Assembly: GCF_946479755.1 (NCBI RefSeq)
Contig: NZ_CAMLHC010000026.1
Span: forward strand, 1 to 64,000
From: an uncultured Chitinophaga sp.
GTDB taxonomy: Bacteria; Bacteroidota; Bacteroidia; Chitinophagales; Chitinophagaceae
Reading direction: 5' to 3'
DNA length: 64,000 nucleotides
The notes beneath the pieces are model-generated. The model was not told the DNA's origin. It saw only the letters and a program-made list of their open reading frames with translations, and did not search any database. The position numbers and the translations under genes were made by a program. This document shows, one piece after another, positions 34,203 to 41,288 of the stretch; the stretch's first letter is position 1, and each line of letters opens with the position of its first letter.

Positions 34203-34382
34203 TCAGAATTTGGAGATCGGTTTATAGAAATTATACAGTTCGAATCCTTCCGCGTTAACCCCTGAGGCCTTCTCAAACTTGGTGATGGGCAGGGAGGCAA
34301 CGGATTCACTCTGCTTCAGAAAATACAGTGGCAGGGGCAGCATTTTCTTTATTTTCAGGTTGCTGATGTATTTCTTTTTCAT
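34203..34382 (-). CDS. Small 59-residue peptide overlapping the ATP-grasp gene, candidate third precursor
   Basis: A 59-codon ORF that starts inside the last 77 bp of the ATP-grasp gene in another frame and ends 9 bp before the SPASM maturase gene. It opens MKKKYISNLKIKK, contains PLPLYFLKQ near residues 16-24, and ends ELYNFYKPISKF. The PLYFL-type segment vaguely recalls the PFFARFL leader motif of graspetide precursors, and Thr, Ser, Lys and Glu follow it, as needed for side-chain ester or amide rings. There is no double glycine. Position between the two maturase genes is typical for a cognate substrate or accessory peptide. I do not recognise a named family with certainty. Confidence 0.55.
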   Translation of the reverse strand: MKKKYISNLKIKKMLPLPLYFLKQSESVASLPITKFEKASGVNAEGFELYNFYKPISKF

Positions 34383-35334
34383 GGAGAACAGATTGATGAA
34401 GTAACCGTGCGAATTTTTTTTCCAGGTAATAGTTGCAGGGATGGGACACCATACCGAACTGGCCTTCCGGGTTGATTTCGAGGAAATGATAGTTCCCCTG
34501 CATGTCCACCATCAGGTCGATGGATCCCGTGCGGAAGCGCAGTATTTTCATGAGCTGGTCCAGTTTATGTTCCAGGTCAGCGGGCAATTTATAGGGGACG
34601 GTCCTGTTGGGCCGATGGTTATCATAATTCCGGAAATCATCGGTTGTTTTCCGGTTGTTTTGGGAGAAGATGGCCATGGAATAACATACACCATCCAGGT
34701 AAAAGGTCCTGATCTCAAATTTTTTGACAATCCTTTCCTGTACCAGGGAGGGAAAAAATGTTTCCGGCACTGCCCCCAGGCTCTTTTGATCGATGGTGCT
34801 GGTCAGCATTTTGTAAGCCCGGTGCTCGGTATCCTCCAGTAAAATACATTCGCTGAGAGGTTTTACAATCAATGCGGGGTATTGTTCCAGCAAAGCCATA
34901 ATTTTTGTCTTGGTAGTCACCACTTCCGTAAAAGGCGTGGGAATGTTTAACCGGCGGGCCAGCTGTAATACCTGCAGTTTATTCAGATTTTTCTCTGACA
35001 GGGGATCGTTCAGCCATTTTTGGGGGTCAATGGAATGAAACAGAAAAGAGTGCAGGCCGTTGAATTCGTCTACCAGGAAACGTTTCAGGGTGTACTGGCT
35101 GTTAAAGTCCGGTTGCTTCAGGCTAAACTCCGCGGGAAAGTGAGCGATTTTCCTGCGGTACCAAACCACGGCAGTTTCTGTATTATCCGGCAGATCACTA
35201 AGCTGTTGAAACCGGAAGAAGTCTTCACCATTCAACCGCCGGTAAGGTATTTTCAAATAGTCCATCCATTGGCAAACCTGGTCTGTAGTACTTTCCAGGT
35301 AGGACTGACTTAATATGAGTATCTTTTTAGACAT
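34306..35334 (-). CDS. gwsG: Grasp-with-spasm system ATP-grasp peptide maturase
   Basis: An ATP-grasp ligase of about 342 residues, related to the microviridin ligases MvdC/MvdD, which make ester or amide links between Ser/Thr/Lys and acidic side chains. Visible motifs are VVWYRRK, LIVKPLS (ATP lysine), FEIRTFYLDG and SIDLMVDMQGNYHFLEINPEGQFGMVS (split metal-binding E/N motif). The ATG at 35334 (MSKKILILSQS) fits the family; the longer frame to 35421 runs through an intergenic hairpin. The last roughly 28 residues after NYYLEKKFARLL are low-complexity and overlap the 59-codon gene downstream. It is the first enzyme gene after the five precursor genes. Confidence 0.88.
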   Translation of the reverse strand: MSKKILILSQSYLESTTDQVCQWMDYLKIPYRRLNGEDFFRFQQLSDLPDNTETAVVWYRRKIAHFPAEFSLKQPDFNSQYTLKRFLVDEFNGLHSFLFHSIDPQKWLNDPLSEKNLNKLQVLQLARRLNIPTPFTEVVTTKTKIMALLEQYPALIVKPLSECILLEDTEHRAYKMLTSTIDQKSLGAVPETFFPSLVQERIVKKFEIRTFYLDGVCYSMAIFSQNNRKTTDDFRNYDNHRPNRTVPYKLPADLEHKLDQLMKILRFRTGSIDLMVDMQGNYHFLEINPEGQFGMVSHPCNYYLEKKFARLLHQSVLHEKEIHQQPENKENAAPATVFSEAE

Positions 35335-35361
35335 GACCGGATATTGATTTTTTTTTGGAAA

Positions 35362-35387
35362 GAACTGCCAGCAATAGCTGGCAGTTC
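35362..35387 (-). promoter_or_regulatory. Perfect hairpin between precursor genes and ATP-grasp gene
   Basis: Two perfect 11-base arms (GAACTGCCAGC, 35362-35372, and its complement, 35377-35387) enclose a four-base loop. It lies 28 bp before the ATP-grasp start and 37 bp after the last precursor. There is no U-tract on the minus strand. A hairpin here commonly lowers read-through or protects the upstream RNA 3' end, giving more precursor than enzyme transcript. That role is inferred. Confidence 0.6.
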
Positions 35388-35424
35388 CTTGATTTCCCTC
35401 ATCATGATGCGGAGGGAGCAATGA

Positions 35425-35592
35425 TTAGTTATCTTGTTTGTGATCGCAGAAGTACTGATCACCTCTCTGCGTAGCAGAGTGAGTAGTAACACCGCCGTCC
35501 ATTTCCATGCTGGCCAGTGCCATCAGGCCACCTTTAATTACTTCAGGGGTTTCAACTTTTTTTGCACTCAGTTTTGACAATTTCTTTTTCAT
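35425..35592 (-). CDS. RiPP precursor, family A (copy 1)
   Basis: A 55-residue peptide, last of five tandem precursors. The basic leader MKKKLSKLSAKKVE leads to IKGG at residues 19-22, then LMALASMEMDGG (second double glycine 33-34) and a core with VTTHSATQRGDQ and the end FCDHKQDN. Residues 15-55 differ from copy 3 only near residues 15-19. The core has three Thr, one Ser and one Cys, enough for dehydration by LanB and a single thioether ring, or for ATP-grasp links to the Asp residues. Leader cleavage by the C39 exporter is expected after residue 22 or 34. The gene is too short for many gene finders, but the five-fold repetition confirms it. Confidence 0.85.
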   Translation of the reverse strand: MKKKLSKLSAKKVETPEVIKGGLMALASMEMDGGVTTHSATQRGDQYFCDHKQDN

Positions 35593-35637
35593 ATTATTTT
35601 TAATTTATTAGGTTAACTACTTTTTTTGGGGGTGTAC

Positions 35638-35799
35638 TTAGTCCGCTTTCGTATCAGTAACATAATGTCTGCCATTCCAGGAAGCGCTGTTGCTGGTGGT
35701 TTTGTCGCCGTCTTCCATGCATTGCAGCTGCATTAAGCCGCCTTTCAGTGTTTCAGGAGATGTTACCGCTTTGGGGACCAGTTTTTCTAACTTTTTCAT
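35638..35799 (-). CDS. RiPP precursor, family B (copy 2)
   Basis: A 53-residue peptide of the second family. The leader MKKLEKLVPKAVTSPETLKGG has the double glycine at 20-21, followed by LMQLQCMEDGDKTT and a core NSASWNGRHYVTDTKAD. It shares SPETLKGG, DKTT and ASWNGRHYVTD with copy 5. The position of the second double glycine is GD here. The only Cys (residue 27) lies between the two putative cleavage regions, so a thioether in the final product would require cleavage at the first site. Ser/Thr in TTSNSAS are candidate dehydration sites. Confidence 0.82.
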   Translation of the reverse strand: MKKLEKLVPKAVTSPETLKGGLMQLQCMEDGDKTTSNSASWNGRHYVTDTKAD

Positions 35800-35837
35800 G
35801 TGTTGTAATATTGAATAAATGAATAAATGAAGATTGA

Positions 35838-36005
35838 TTAGTTGTCTTGTTTGTGATCGCAGAAGTACTGATCACCTCTTTGGGTAGCAGAGTGGGTAGT
35901 AACACCACCATCCATTTCCATGCTGGCCAGCGCCATCAGGCCGCCTTTCACTGCTTCGGAGTTCTCTACTTTTTTTGCATTCAGTTTTGACAGTTTCTTG
36001 TCCAT
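35838..36005 (-). CDS. RiPP precursor, family A (copy 3)
   Basis: A 55-residue peptide with leader MDKKLSKLNAKKVENSEAVKGG and a C-terminal part (from residue 21 on) identical to copy 1. Only the leader differs: Asp2, Asn9 and ENSEAV against ETPEVI. The conserved core with two diverging leaders indicates selection on the product, with some tolerance in the recognition region. It lies 38 bp upstream of copy 2. Confidence 0.85.
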   Translation of the reverse strand: MDKKLSKLNAKKVENSEAVKGGLMALASMEMDGGVTTHSATQRGDQYFCDHKQDN

Positions 36006-36048
36006 GGTTTTTAATTTAAAGGTTAAACGTTGTTTTCCGGGTAATTAA

Positions 36049-36222
36049 TTAACAATCTGTTTTGTGATCACAGGAGAACTGATCCCCTCTTTGGGTGCAA
36101 AAAGCGGTGGTGAAGTAACAGTCGCCACCTGAAGTATCGGAGACCATTTGTAACAGGCCACCTTTAATGGCAGCAGGCGCTTCCACCTTCTTTGCATTCA
36201 GTTTTGACAATTTCTTTTTCAT
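36049..36222 (-). CDS. RiPP precursor, family A, cysteine-rich variant (copy 4)
   Basis: A 57-residue peptide. The leader MKKKLSKLNAKKVEAPAAIKGG is of family A, and TQRGDQ and CDHK are conserved in the core. The core differs strongly: after SGG (residues 31-33) it carries four cysteines (35, 42, 51, 57) in DCYFTTAFC, FSCDHK and a terminal Cys. With Thr38, Thr39, Thr43 and Ser50 it could form several thioether or disulfide rings. It is the second gene of the array and probably gives a structurally different product from the same enzymes. Confidence 0.84.
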   Translation of the reverse strand: MKKKLSKLNAKKVEAPAAIKGGLLQMVSDTSGGDCYFTTAFCTQRGDQFSCDHKTDC

Positions 36223-36264
36223 CGTTTTTCCAATTTAACAGGTTAACATTTTTCCGGGGTACGA

Positions 36265-36441
36265 TTAATTTCCGGGGTCCTGGTTTACGTCAGTAACATA
36301 GTGTCTGCCATTCCAGCTCGCGGTGTTGTAAGTAGTTTTGTCACCACCGTCGGTGAAAGCTTCCATCTGCATTAATCTGCCACCTTTCAGGGTTTCAGGG
36401 GATGTTACCTCTTTGGCAACCAGTTTTTGTAACTTTTTCAT
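36265..36441 (-). CDS. RiPP precursor, family B (copy 5, promoter-proximal)
   Basis: A 58-residue peptide, first of the array. The leader MKKLQKLVAKEVTSPETLKGG has the double glycine at 20-21. RLMQMEAFTDGG gives a second at 32-33, and the core has DKTTYNTASWNGRHYVTD and ends DVNQDPGN. It has no cysteine, so it cannot form a lanthionine. Any cross-link would have to be of ATP-grasp type (Thr/Ser/Lys to Asp) or the product would be linear and dehydrated. It shares the ASWNGRHYVTD core with copy 2. Confidence 0.84.
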   Translation of the reverse strand: MKKLQKLVAKEVTSPETLKGGRLMQMEAFTDGGDKTTYNTASWNGRHYVTDVNQDPGN

Positions 36442-36465
36442 GTGATGTAGTTTTTAATGATGATG

Positions 36466-36473
36466 TAAAAGTA
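36466..36473 (-). promoter_or_regulatory. Candidate -7 element for the precursor operon
   Basis: On the minus strand TACTTTTA lies 25 bp upstream of the first precursor ATG. It matches the Bacteroidota -7 consensus TAnnTTTG except for the last base. No TTTG -33 element sits at the expected distance, so the assignment is tentative. Confidence 0.25.
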
Positions 36474-36513
36474 GCCGAAGGAATTACACCATTGGGGCGG
36501 GATGGATATTTGA

Positions 36514-37029
36514 GTGAGGGCGATCGATATTTGCGGTGTTCGGGGGAATATTTGCGGGGCCAGCCGATACTTTGATGCAAACAACTGCTTATTTTCTTCT
36601 AATACACTGACAAAGTATCGGGACTTGTTTGTACTCGGTTGCCTGACAGGGTTAAGGTTTTCCGATTTTTCGTCTATCCAACCGGAGTACGTGCGGAAAG
36701 GGTCATTATATAAGAAACAGGAAAAATCTGATCATTGGGTTGTGGTGCCATTGAGGGACGCGGCGGAGAAAATATTGCTGAAACGCTTTAACCGCCAGAT
36801 TCCCGCGGTCAGTAACCCCGAATTTAACCGACATATCAAAGAAGTAGCACAACTGGCGACACCCGTAGAGCTGACAATGAAGATCAGCGGCCATAAAAGC
36901 CTACGCGATTTTTACCGGTACATCAGAATTACGCCGGAGGAAGCAGGCCGGAAGATCAGGGAAATATGGGAAAAACGGGGCGATATTGGTATCACGGCTA
37001 TAACATTGGTAAATTTAGGATACTGGTAA
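36514..37029 (+). pseudogene. Decayed tyrosine recombinase (integrase) fragment
   Basis: The ORF encodes the C-terminal catalytic part of a Bacteroidota tyrosine recombinase. LTGLRFSDFSSI carries the first catalytic Arg, ISGHKSLRDFYRYIRITPEE carries the His and the nucleophile Tyr, and REIWEKRG is a typical end. The segment with the second catalytic HxxR motif is missing: VAQLATPVELTMKISGH jumps straight over it. The N-terminal arm-binding and core-binding domains are also absent; the first roughly 28 residues look unrelated. It is therefore an inactive relic of a mobile element. It lies 72 bp from the RiPP precursor operon, pointing away from it. Confidence 0.75.
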
Positions 37030-37078
37030 AAAAAGGAGGGGTCAATAAATTTGCCCCCCCTTTAAAGACTCAACAAGC

Positions 37079-37372
37079 TCACTCAACCTGCAACGAGATA
37101 ACAAGGCTTTCCACTTCCTGTACCAAGTTTTTACTGACTAATGCAGCGATTTGGCAAGCTTTGTCCTTTTCCGCGCCACTTAAAGGCAAAACACGGATAC
37201 GCCCATTTCTCTCATGCACTTCCCGCATCTTACGATAAAATGTCGGTTCACTAAAATTACATTCACGACACATATGCGCCCTGAACATGGCGCTCGCATT
37301 AAAAAACACACAGTACAAAATTCTCAGAGGGTTAGGCTCTAATTCAGCTTCATTTACATAAACATATTTCAT
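37079..37372 (-). CDS. Hypothetical protein, possible HTH
   Basis: A 97-residue protein with no family I can name. The middle (AHMCRECNFSEPTFYRKMREVHERNG) reads like a helix-turn-helix with a basic recognition helix. The two cysteines in CREC could be structural. The end (ACQIAALVSKNLVQEVESLVIS) is a predicted amphipathic helix. It lies 10 bp downstream of another unknown gene on the same strand, so they form a two-gene unit in the AT-rich region next to the integrase relic. A small regulator of a mobile element is a guess. Confidence 0.6.
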   Translation of the reverse strand: MKYVYVNEAELEPNPLRILYCVFFNASAMFRAHMCRECNFSEPTFYRKMREVHERNGRIRVLPLSGAEKDKACQIAALVSKNLVQEVESLVISLQVE

Positions 37373-37382
37373 TATATATTAT

Positions 37383-37856
37383 TTAAAAAGTTAAATCAAT
37401 TAACCTCAGACGAATAAAAAAATCTTTGAAATAGCTTAAACTGATTTTACGCGATAGGCCGTCAAACAGACATTCTTCCTGTTTAAAGAGGATTTCTGCA
37501 TATCCATCAAAGAATTGCTCTACCTCATCAACATCAACCTCCGATTGGTATTCTCCCATATTAGCTAAATGTTCCTTCAATTCATCGCACAGTAAACTGG
37601 TGAGACACCTCATGTTATCCCGCATTAGGGCTTCTTTTATAGAAAAGGCCGCATTAATTGTGTTCACGAAGAACCGGCAAAATAGTATGGCCTGATTCCT
37701 TTGGCGCATGCCCCACCCGTCCGCCTCTGAACTTGACAAAACAATGCTAAACAGCTCCCAGCAATACTCAGTTAGGCTTTGTTTTGTGGTATAAAGGGTA
37801 ATTTTCTTTAAATCAGATAACAGATCAGCCATTGTGATAGATTTAATACAAATCAT
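37383..37856 (-). CDS. Hypothetical protein
   Basis: A 157-residue, mostly helical protein that I do not recognise. It has no signal peptide, no transmembrane segment and no clear motif; an acidic stretch (YQSEVDVDEVEQFFDGY) is the most notable feature. The true start may be the ATG eight codons in (37832, MADLLSDLKK), because the preceding residues MICIKSIT are unlike a typical N-terminus. It is the upstream gene of a tight pair with the possible HTH gene. Confidence 0.6.
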   Translation of the reverse strand: MICIKSITMADLLSDLKKITLYTTKQSLTEYCWELFSIVLSSSEADGWGMRQRNQAILFCRFFVNTINAAFSIKEALMRDNMRCLTSLLCDELKEHLANMGEYQSEVDVDEVEQFFDGYAEILFKQEECLFDGLSRKISLSYFKDFFIRLRLIDLTF

Positions 37857-37952
37857 GACAAAACGTCTTTCTCAAACACTAATGCAAGATCAAATACAAT
37901 AAAATCATACTCAATTCATTATAGGCATATTTTCAGGGAATAATCAAGTATT

Positions 37953-38111
37953 TTAGGGGGGTAAATTATCCTGGATAAAGGCATATTTTAGCCTTTTCAG
38001 TTGGCTAACTTCTTCACCCACCAATACATGCAGCATCTGCCAAAACTGTTCCGGCTCAATTGGGAACAGTATTGGCGCAGCTGTCTGCACAGTTCTTTCT
38101 CTCTTTTCCAT
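37953..38111 (-). CDS. Small 52-residue protein, unknown
   Basis: An ORF of 52 codons starting MEKRERTVQTAAPILFPIEP and continuing EQFWQMLHVLVGEEVSQLKRL. The EQFWQ...L...V.EEV pattern resembles the N-terminus of small DNA-binding or excisionase-like proteins seen in Bacteroidota mobile elements, which usually continue into a helix-turn-helix; here the ORF stops. It may be a complete small protein or a truncated remnant. It stands alone on the minus strand within the AT-rich region. Confidence 0.45.
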   Translation of the reverse strand: MEKRERTVQTAAPILFPIEPEQFWQMLHVLVGEEVSQLKRLKYAFIQDNLPP

Positions 38112-38220
38112 AATTATACCGATTTAGACGGCAAATATGGTTGCTAAGGAAAAAGAAAACAGGCTAAGTATACTTGTTTGGCAGAAAAAAGAAGGGTTTG
38201 GCCGTATGTTTTGAATAATA

Positions 38221-38925
38221 TCAGGGCCTTTGAAATTTTTGCTCCAGGTACTTTAGCTCTCGGATGCCTTCATCAAACCGCATTTCTTCCAAGATGGCAT
38301 AGGCTTCTTCAAAACTCTTGCCCACCTCTACACGATGACGATATTCTAATTTGTCCCGTTTCTCACTCTTAAAGGCCAACTCCAAGGCTTTTTTGATACC
38401 ATCAGGACTTGACCCGAAAATTTTGTGTAACAAATTTGCGCATTTATCGGAAGCTGTCAGGTAGTTGGCATTGCTGGCTTTGTCAAATGCGTACAAAAAA
38501 AACACCAAAGCACGGTTGGTTAGCTGGTCACGTTTACACTTTTCTAACCATGCACGTTCACGGCCTTCATACGCTGCTATCGCCGTTTCCAGCTTGGGCA
38601 GGAAATCACTAATAAAGATGGGTCGGTAAAGGAGGAAATATAACGGCAGATATGCGGCCATTCCCACTGTGATGTAGACAAGCATATACATGCCATTCAG
38701 CTGACCATTGTAAAACCAGACACTAACAGCGGCTAAAACAACCAAAAGGAAATAATGCCAAAGCACATTACTCCAATAGTCGCTAATCAGCCGGTGGCGT
38801 GTTGCCTCTGCCGGCCAGCTAGCGTAAACGTCACGCTGGCCCTTATGGGTTCCGCGAAAGCGGGAATAGATGTAACTGTAATTAACGGGGAGGTCAAAGG
38901 TGAAAAAGGATTTCAATTGCTTCAT
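38221..38925 (-). CDS. Hypothetical inner-membrane protein
   Basis: A protein of about 234 residues from the ATG at 38925 (MKQLKSFFTFDLP). The frame extends to 38973, but the extra 16 residues look non-coding. Two adjacent hydrophobic helices (FLLVVLAAVSVWFY and MLVYITVGMAAYLPLYFLLY, roughly residues 74-125) make it a two-pass membrane protein. A long charged cytoplasmic or periplasmic C-terminal helical region follows. I do not recognise the family. It is a single gene in the AT-rich accessory stretch. Confidence 0.65.
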   Translation of the reverse strand: MKQLKSFFTFDLPVNYSYIYSRFRGTHKGQRDVYASWPAEATRHRLISDYWSNVLWHYFLLVVLAAVSVWFYNGQLNGMYMLVYITVGMAAYLPLYFLLYRPIFISDFLPKLETAIAAYEGRERAWLEKCKRDQLTNRALVFFLYAFDKASNANYLTASDKCANLLHKIFGSSPDGIKKALELAFKSEKRDKLEYRHRVEVGKSFEEAYAILEEMRFDEGIRELKYLEQKFQRP

Positions 38926-38973
38926 GTTCAAACTTCTCATATCCTCGAATTTTATTAGGTAAGAATATAACAA

Positions 38974-39327
38974 TGTCTATAAATGTACGAAATTGACTTC
39001 CCCATATCCAAAAACTATTTTACCACCTCTAAATGATTGCCCAAACAGGGGAGAAGTTCGTATGGAGCAAAAGACCGTCTCAAACGATATAATATAATCA
39101 CAAACAACAAAAAATATACTAGTATATTAATAATTATCCGACTATTATCTATATTTGAATACTCAATTTAGTTTTTTATTATATAAATAATATAATACCC
39201 TGATAATTACATCAACATAGCACTAAACAGTAGGCGTTACTTGTCATGTAATTTGTGTTTGTCCGGCAGGCCTTACCTGTTATATTTCAATGAAACTATA
39301 TTGGTTAACCTATAATTTTAGCCCGCG
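38974..39327. other. AT-rich gap, no gene seen
   Basis: This 354-bp gap separates the divergent membrane-protein gene and lipoprotein gene. It is very AT-rich around 39110-39190. It presumably contains both promoters, but I could not pick out a reliable element and saw no ORF. Confidence 0.6.
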
Positions 39328-40710
39328 ATGTTAAATATTCCCCACAGATGGTTATTATCCCAGCTTATCCTGTTATTCCTTTTACTGGTAGTATCCTGCT
39401 CGAAGGACAATAAGGAGGCTCTATCCTCCCCAAAAGATCAGCTTTTAGCTGATGCCAGAAAATGGTATGGTGCCACATCAAAGGTTACAGGTGAACTAAA
39501 CTGGGACAAGGCCCAAGTATTGACAGATACCAGTATTTCCATACCAGCGCCGTTCAAATATAAGTTGAGCAAAGGAGGCAGGAGCATCCGTAAAGTTGTA
39601 ATAACCCGAACTAAATCGGGGTTTAAGGGCTATCTTTTGGTAATCATCACCACCCCTCAATACGGTGTGCAAAATACAACCTTTAAAGCGGCTGACTTTT
39701 CAGGAATTTCAGGCAGGTACGACCTGAACATGAGGTTTCAGTATGGATACTATTACGAACAGGGTGTCCCGAAATACAAGGCTGATTTTGAATCCTTCGC
39801 CAGTAAGTATGTGTATGATCGTAGGGCCCAAACAGAACGGGTATGTAAATTCCTCCAAGACACCTATGTAGATGCAGATGGCGTATTTACTGTTTATGGA
39901 TACTCATTATGTGAAGATGACGACCCAGTTAGTTCTGGCGGAGGTATTACGCCGCCTTGGGAGGAAGGCATTGGTGGTGGCACTCCCGGAAACGGAAGCG
40001 GACATTCAGGACCTCCTGAAGAACACGAAGAGTTGGATCCTCCCGCGCCTGATCCACAACCAGAAAAGATCCAGGCTATCAAAAGCGAGCTCAAAAACTC
40101 TTGTCTTCAAGCAGCTTTTAAATCCACGTTAAATGTAAAATTATCAGGGTGGATGTTTGAGACCATTCAAGATATGTTTGGTGGTAAGTCAAACTACGAT
40201 ATCATATTTAGGGAAAAATCGGGAAGCGAGATGGCAGGAAAAATGGGAGAATATGACGTTGTGGATTCACATACAGGTTCCGGTATCGATGGTTCCAATG
40301 GTGGAGGGGTTTTGTATATCAATCTGAATGCAGATCTACTACCCAAAGCTTCGAAAGAGTTTATTGTCACAACGCTTCTTCACGAATCGTTACACGCCAT
40401 TATGAGAGTACAGGGAATGTCATTTTCAAATCCATTGGTAAATCAGCACGAGAAAATGGCATCAGCCTATACAGACAGAATAGCCGCAGCATTGAATGTA
40501 ATATTCCCGTCGATTTCGGCTAAAGACAGAAGTGATCTGAGTTGGGCCGGTCTTCAGGAGACATTACAATGGACTTCACAAATGTTAAGGGACAAAACGG
40601 CTGAACTGGCGAAAGATCCGGTAGCGCTAGCTAATGGTGCAGCCGCGAGGCTACAGAATATCGCTAATCATCAGGATGGAAATTCAGGGACCGCATCTGG
40701 TTGCAAATGA
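39328..40710 (+). CDS. Lipoprotein with HExxH zinc-protease-like motif
   Basis: A 460-residue lipoprotein. The signal peptide ends in the lipobox LVVSC with Cys24, so it is anchored in a membrane. A globular N-terminal part is followed by a Gly/Pro-rich linker (about 210-250, PPWEEGIGGGTPGNGSG). The C-terminal domain has HESLH at residues 352-356, an HExxH motif, with a later NQHEKMA (His374) as a possible third ligand. A zinc metallopeptidase is suggested, but the motif alone is weak proof. The gene is followed by a secreted-protein ORF that starts 38 bp downstream of its stop, likely co-transcribed. Similar Gly-rich-linker lipoproteins are common in Bacteroidota accessory regions. Confidence 0.75.
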   Translation: MLNIPHRWLLSQLILLFLLLVVSCSKDNKEALSSPKDQLLADARKWYGATSKVTGELNWDKAQVLTDTSISIPAPFKYKLSKGGRSIRKVVITRTKSGFKGYLLVIITTPQYGVQNTTFKAADFSGISGRYDLNMRFQYGYYYEQGVPKYKADFESFASKYVYDRRAQTERVCKFLQDTYVDADGVFTVYGYSLCEDDDPVSSGGGITPPWEEGIGGGTPGNGSGHSGPPEEHEELDPPAPDPQPEKIQAIKSELKNSCLQAAFKSTLNVKLSGWMFETIQDMFGGKSNYDIIFREKSGSEMAGKMGEYDVVDSHTGSGIDGSNGGGVLYINLNADLLPKASKEFIVTTLLHESLHAIMRVQGMSFSNPLVNQHEKMASAYTDRIAAALNVIFPSISAKDRSDLSWAGLQETLQWTSQMLRDKTAELAKDPVALANGAAARLQNIANHQDGNSGTASGCK

Positions 40711-40748
40711 CGGTACTTTATTTCCAGCTATTAAAATTTTATTTAAAC

Positions 40749-41288
40749 ATGACCAAGTATTTGTTTTCTTTCGCCCTGCTGATTTTATCGGTAACGACTT
40801 TTGCTCAAAGAACGGACACCCTCAAAAACAAAGAGTTTCAGAAGTTACTGAAATTCTTTGCCAACGAAAGGTTATTACTTAGAAAAGAGGCCTGCCCTGA
40901 GTGCACCTATCTAATTAACATCAAATTGTTTTTTGATAAAAACAGGAAGGTTAAGAAGATTATCTTATCAAAATCAACTCCGGAATCGCTTCAGGGTATG
41001 TCCGGGAGACTAGAAAAACTGGACATTAACTGGGGTTTGTTTGTAGCTAAAGCACCTGGCAATGATGGCTCCATAGGGATACTACCTGTCACATTCGCCT
41101 GCGAAGGCCCAAAGGATCGGCTGACTCTATCGTCCAAGGGGAGCATATTTGATTTGTATCAGTTTGAAGATGGTTCTCTTTCAGATAAATGGGAGATGAA
41201 TAAATACCAATTCCTTAATGGTGTTGTCATCACCACCACTTCTGTAGAAGTGGATACCGGTGATTATTTCATTAAAAAGAAGCAGTAG
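40749..41288 (+). CDS. Hypothetical secreted protein
   Basis: About 179 residues from the ATG at 40749, which starts a clean signal peptide (MTKYLFSFALLILSVTTFAQ, cleavage after FAQ). The frame opens earlier at 40701, but that start lies inside the upstream gene and precedes the signal peptide by 16 residues. The mature part has a CPEC motif, which could be a metal or redox site. No family is recognised. It probably works with the HExxH lipoprotein upstream. Confidence 0.65.
   Translation: MTKYLFSFALLILSVTTFAQRTDTLKNKEFQKLLKFFANERLLLRKEACPECTYLINIKLFFDKNRKVKKIILSKSTPESLQGMSGRLEKLDINWGLFVAKAPGNDGSIGILPVTFACEGPKDRLTLSSKGSIFDLYQFEDGSLSDKWEMNKYQFLNGVVITTTSVEVDTGDYFIKKKQ

Noticed and set aside
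35425..36441. Tandem array as CRISPR-like repeat
   Set aside because: The repeating units are coding, about 200 bp long and translate to related peptides. Spacing and sequence do not fit CRISPR.
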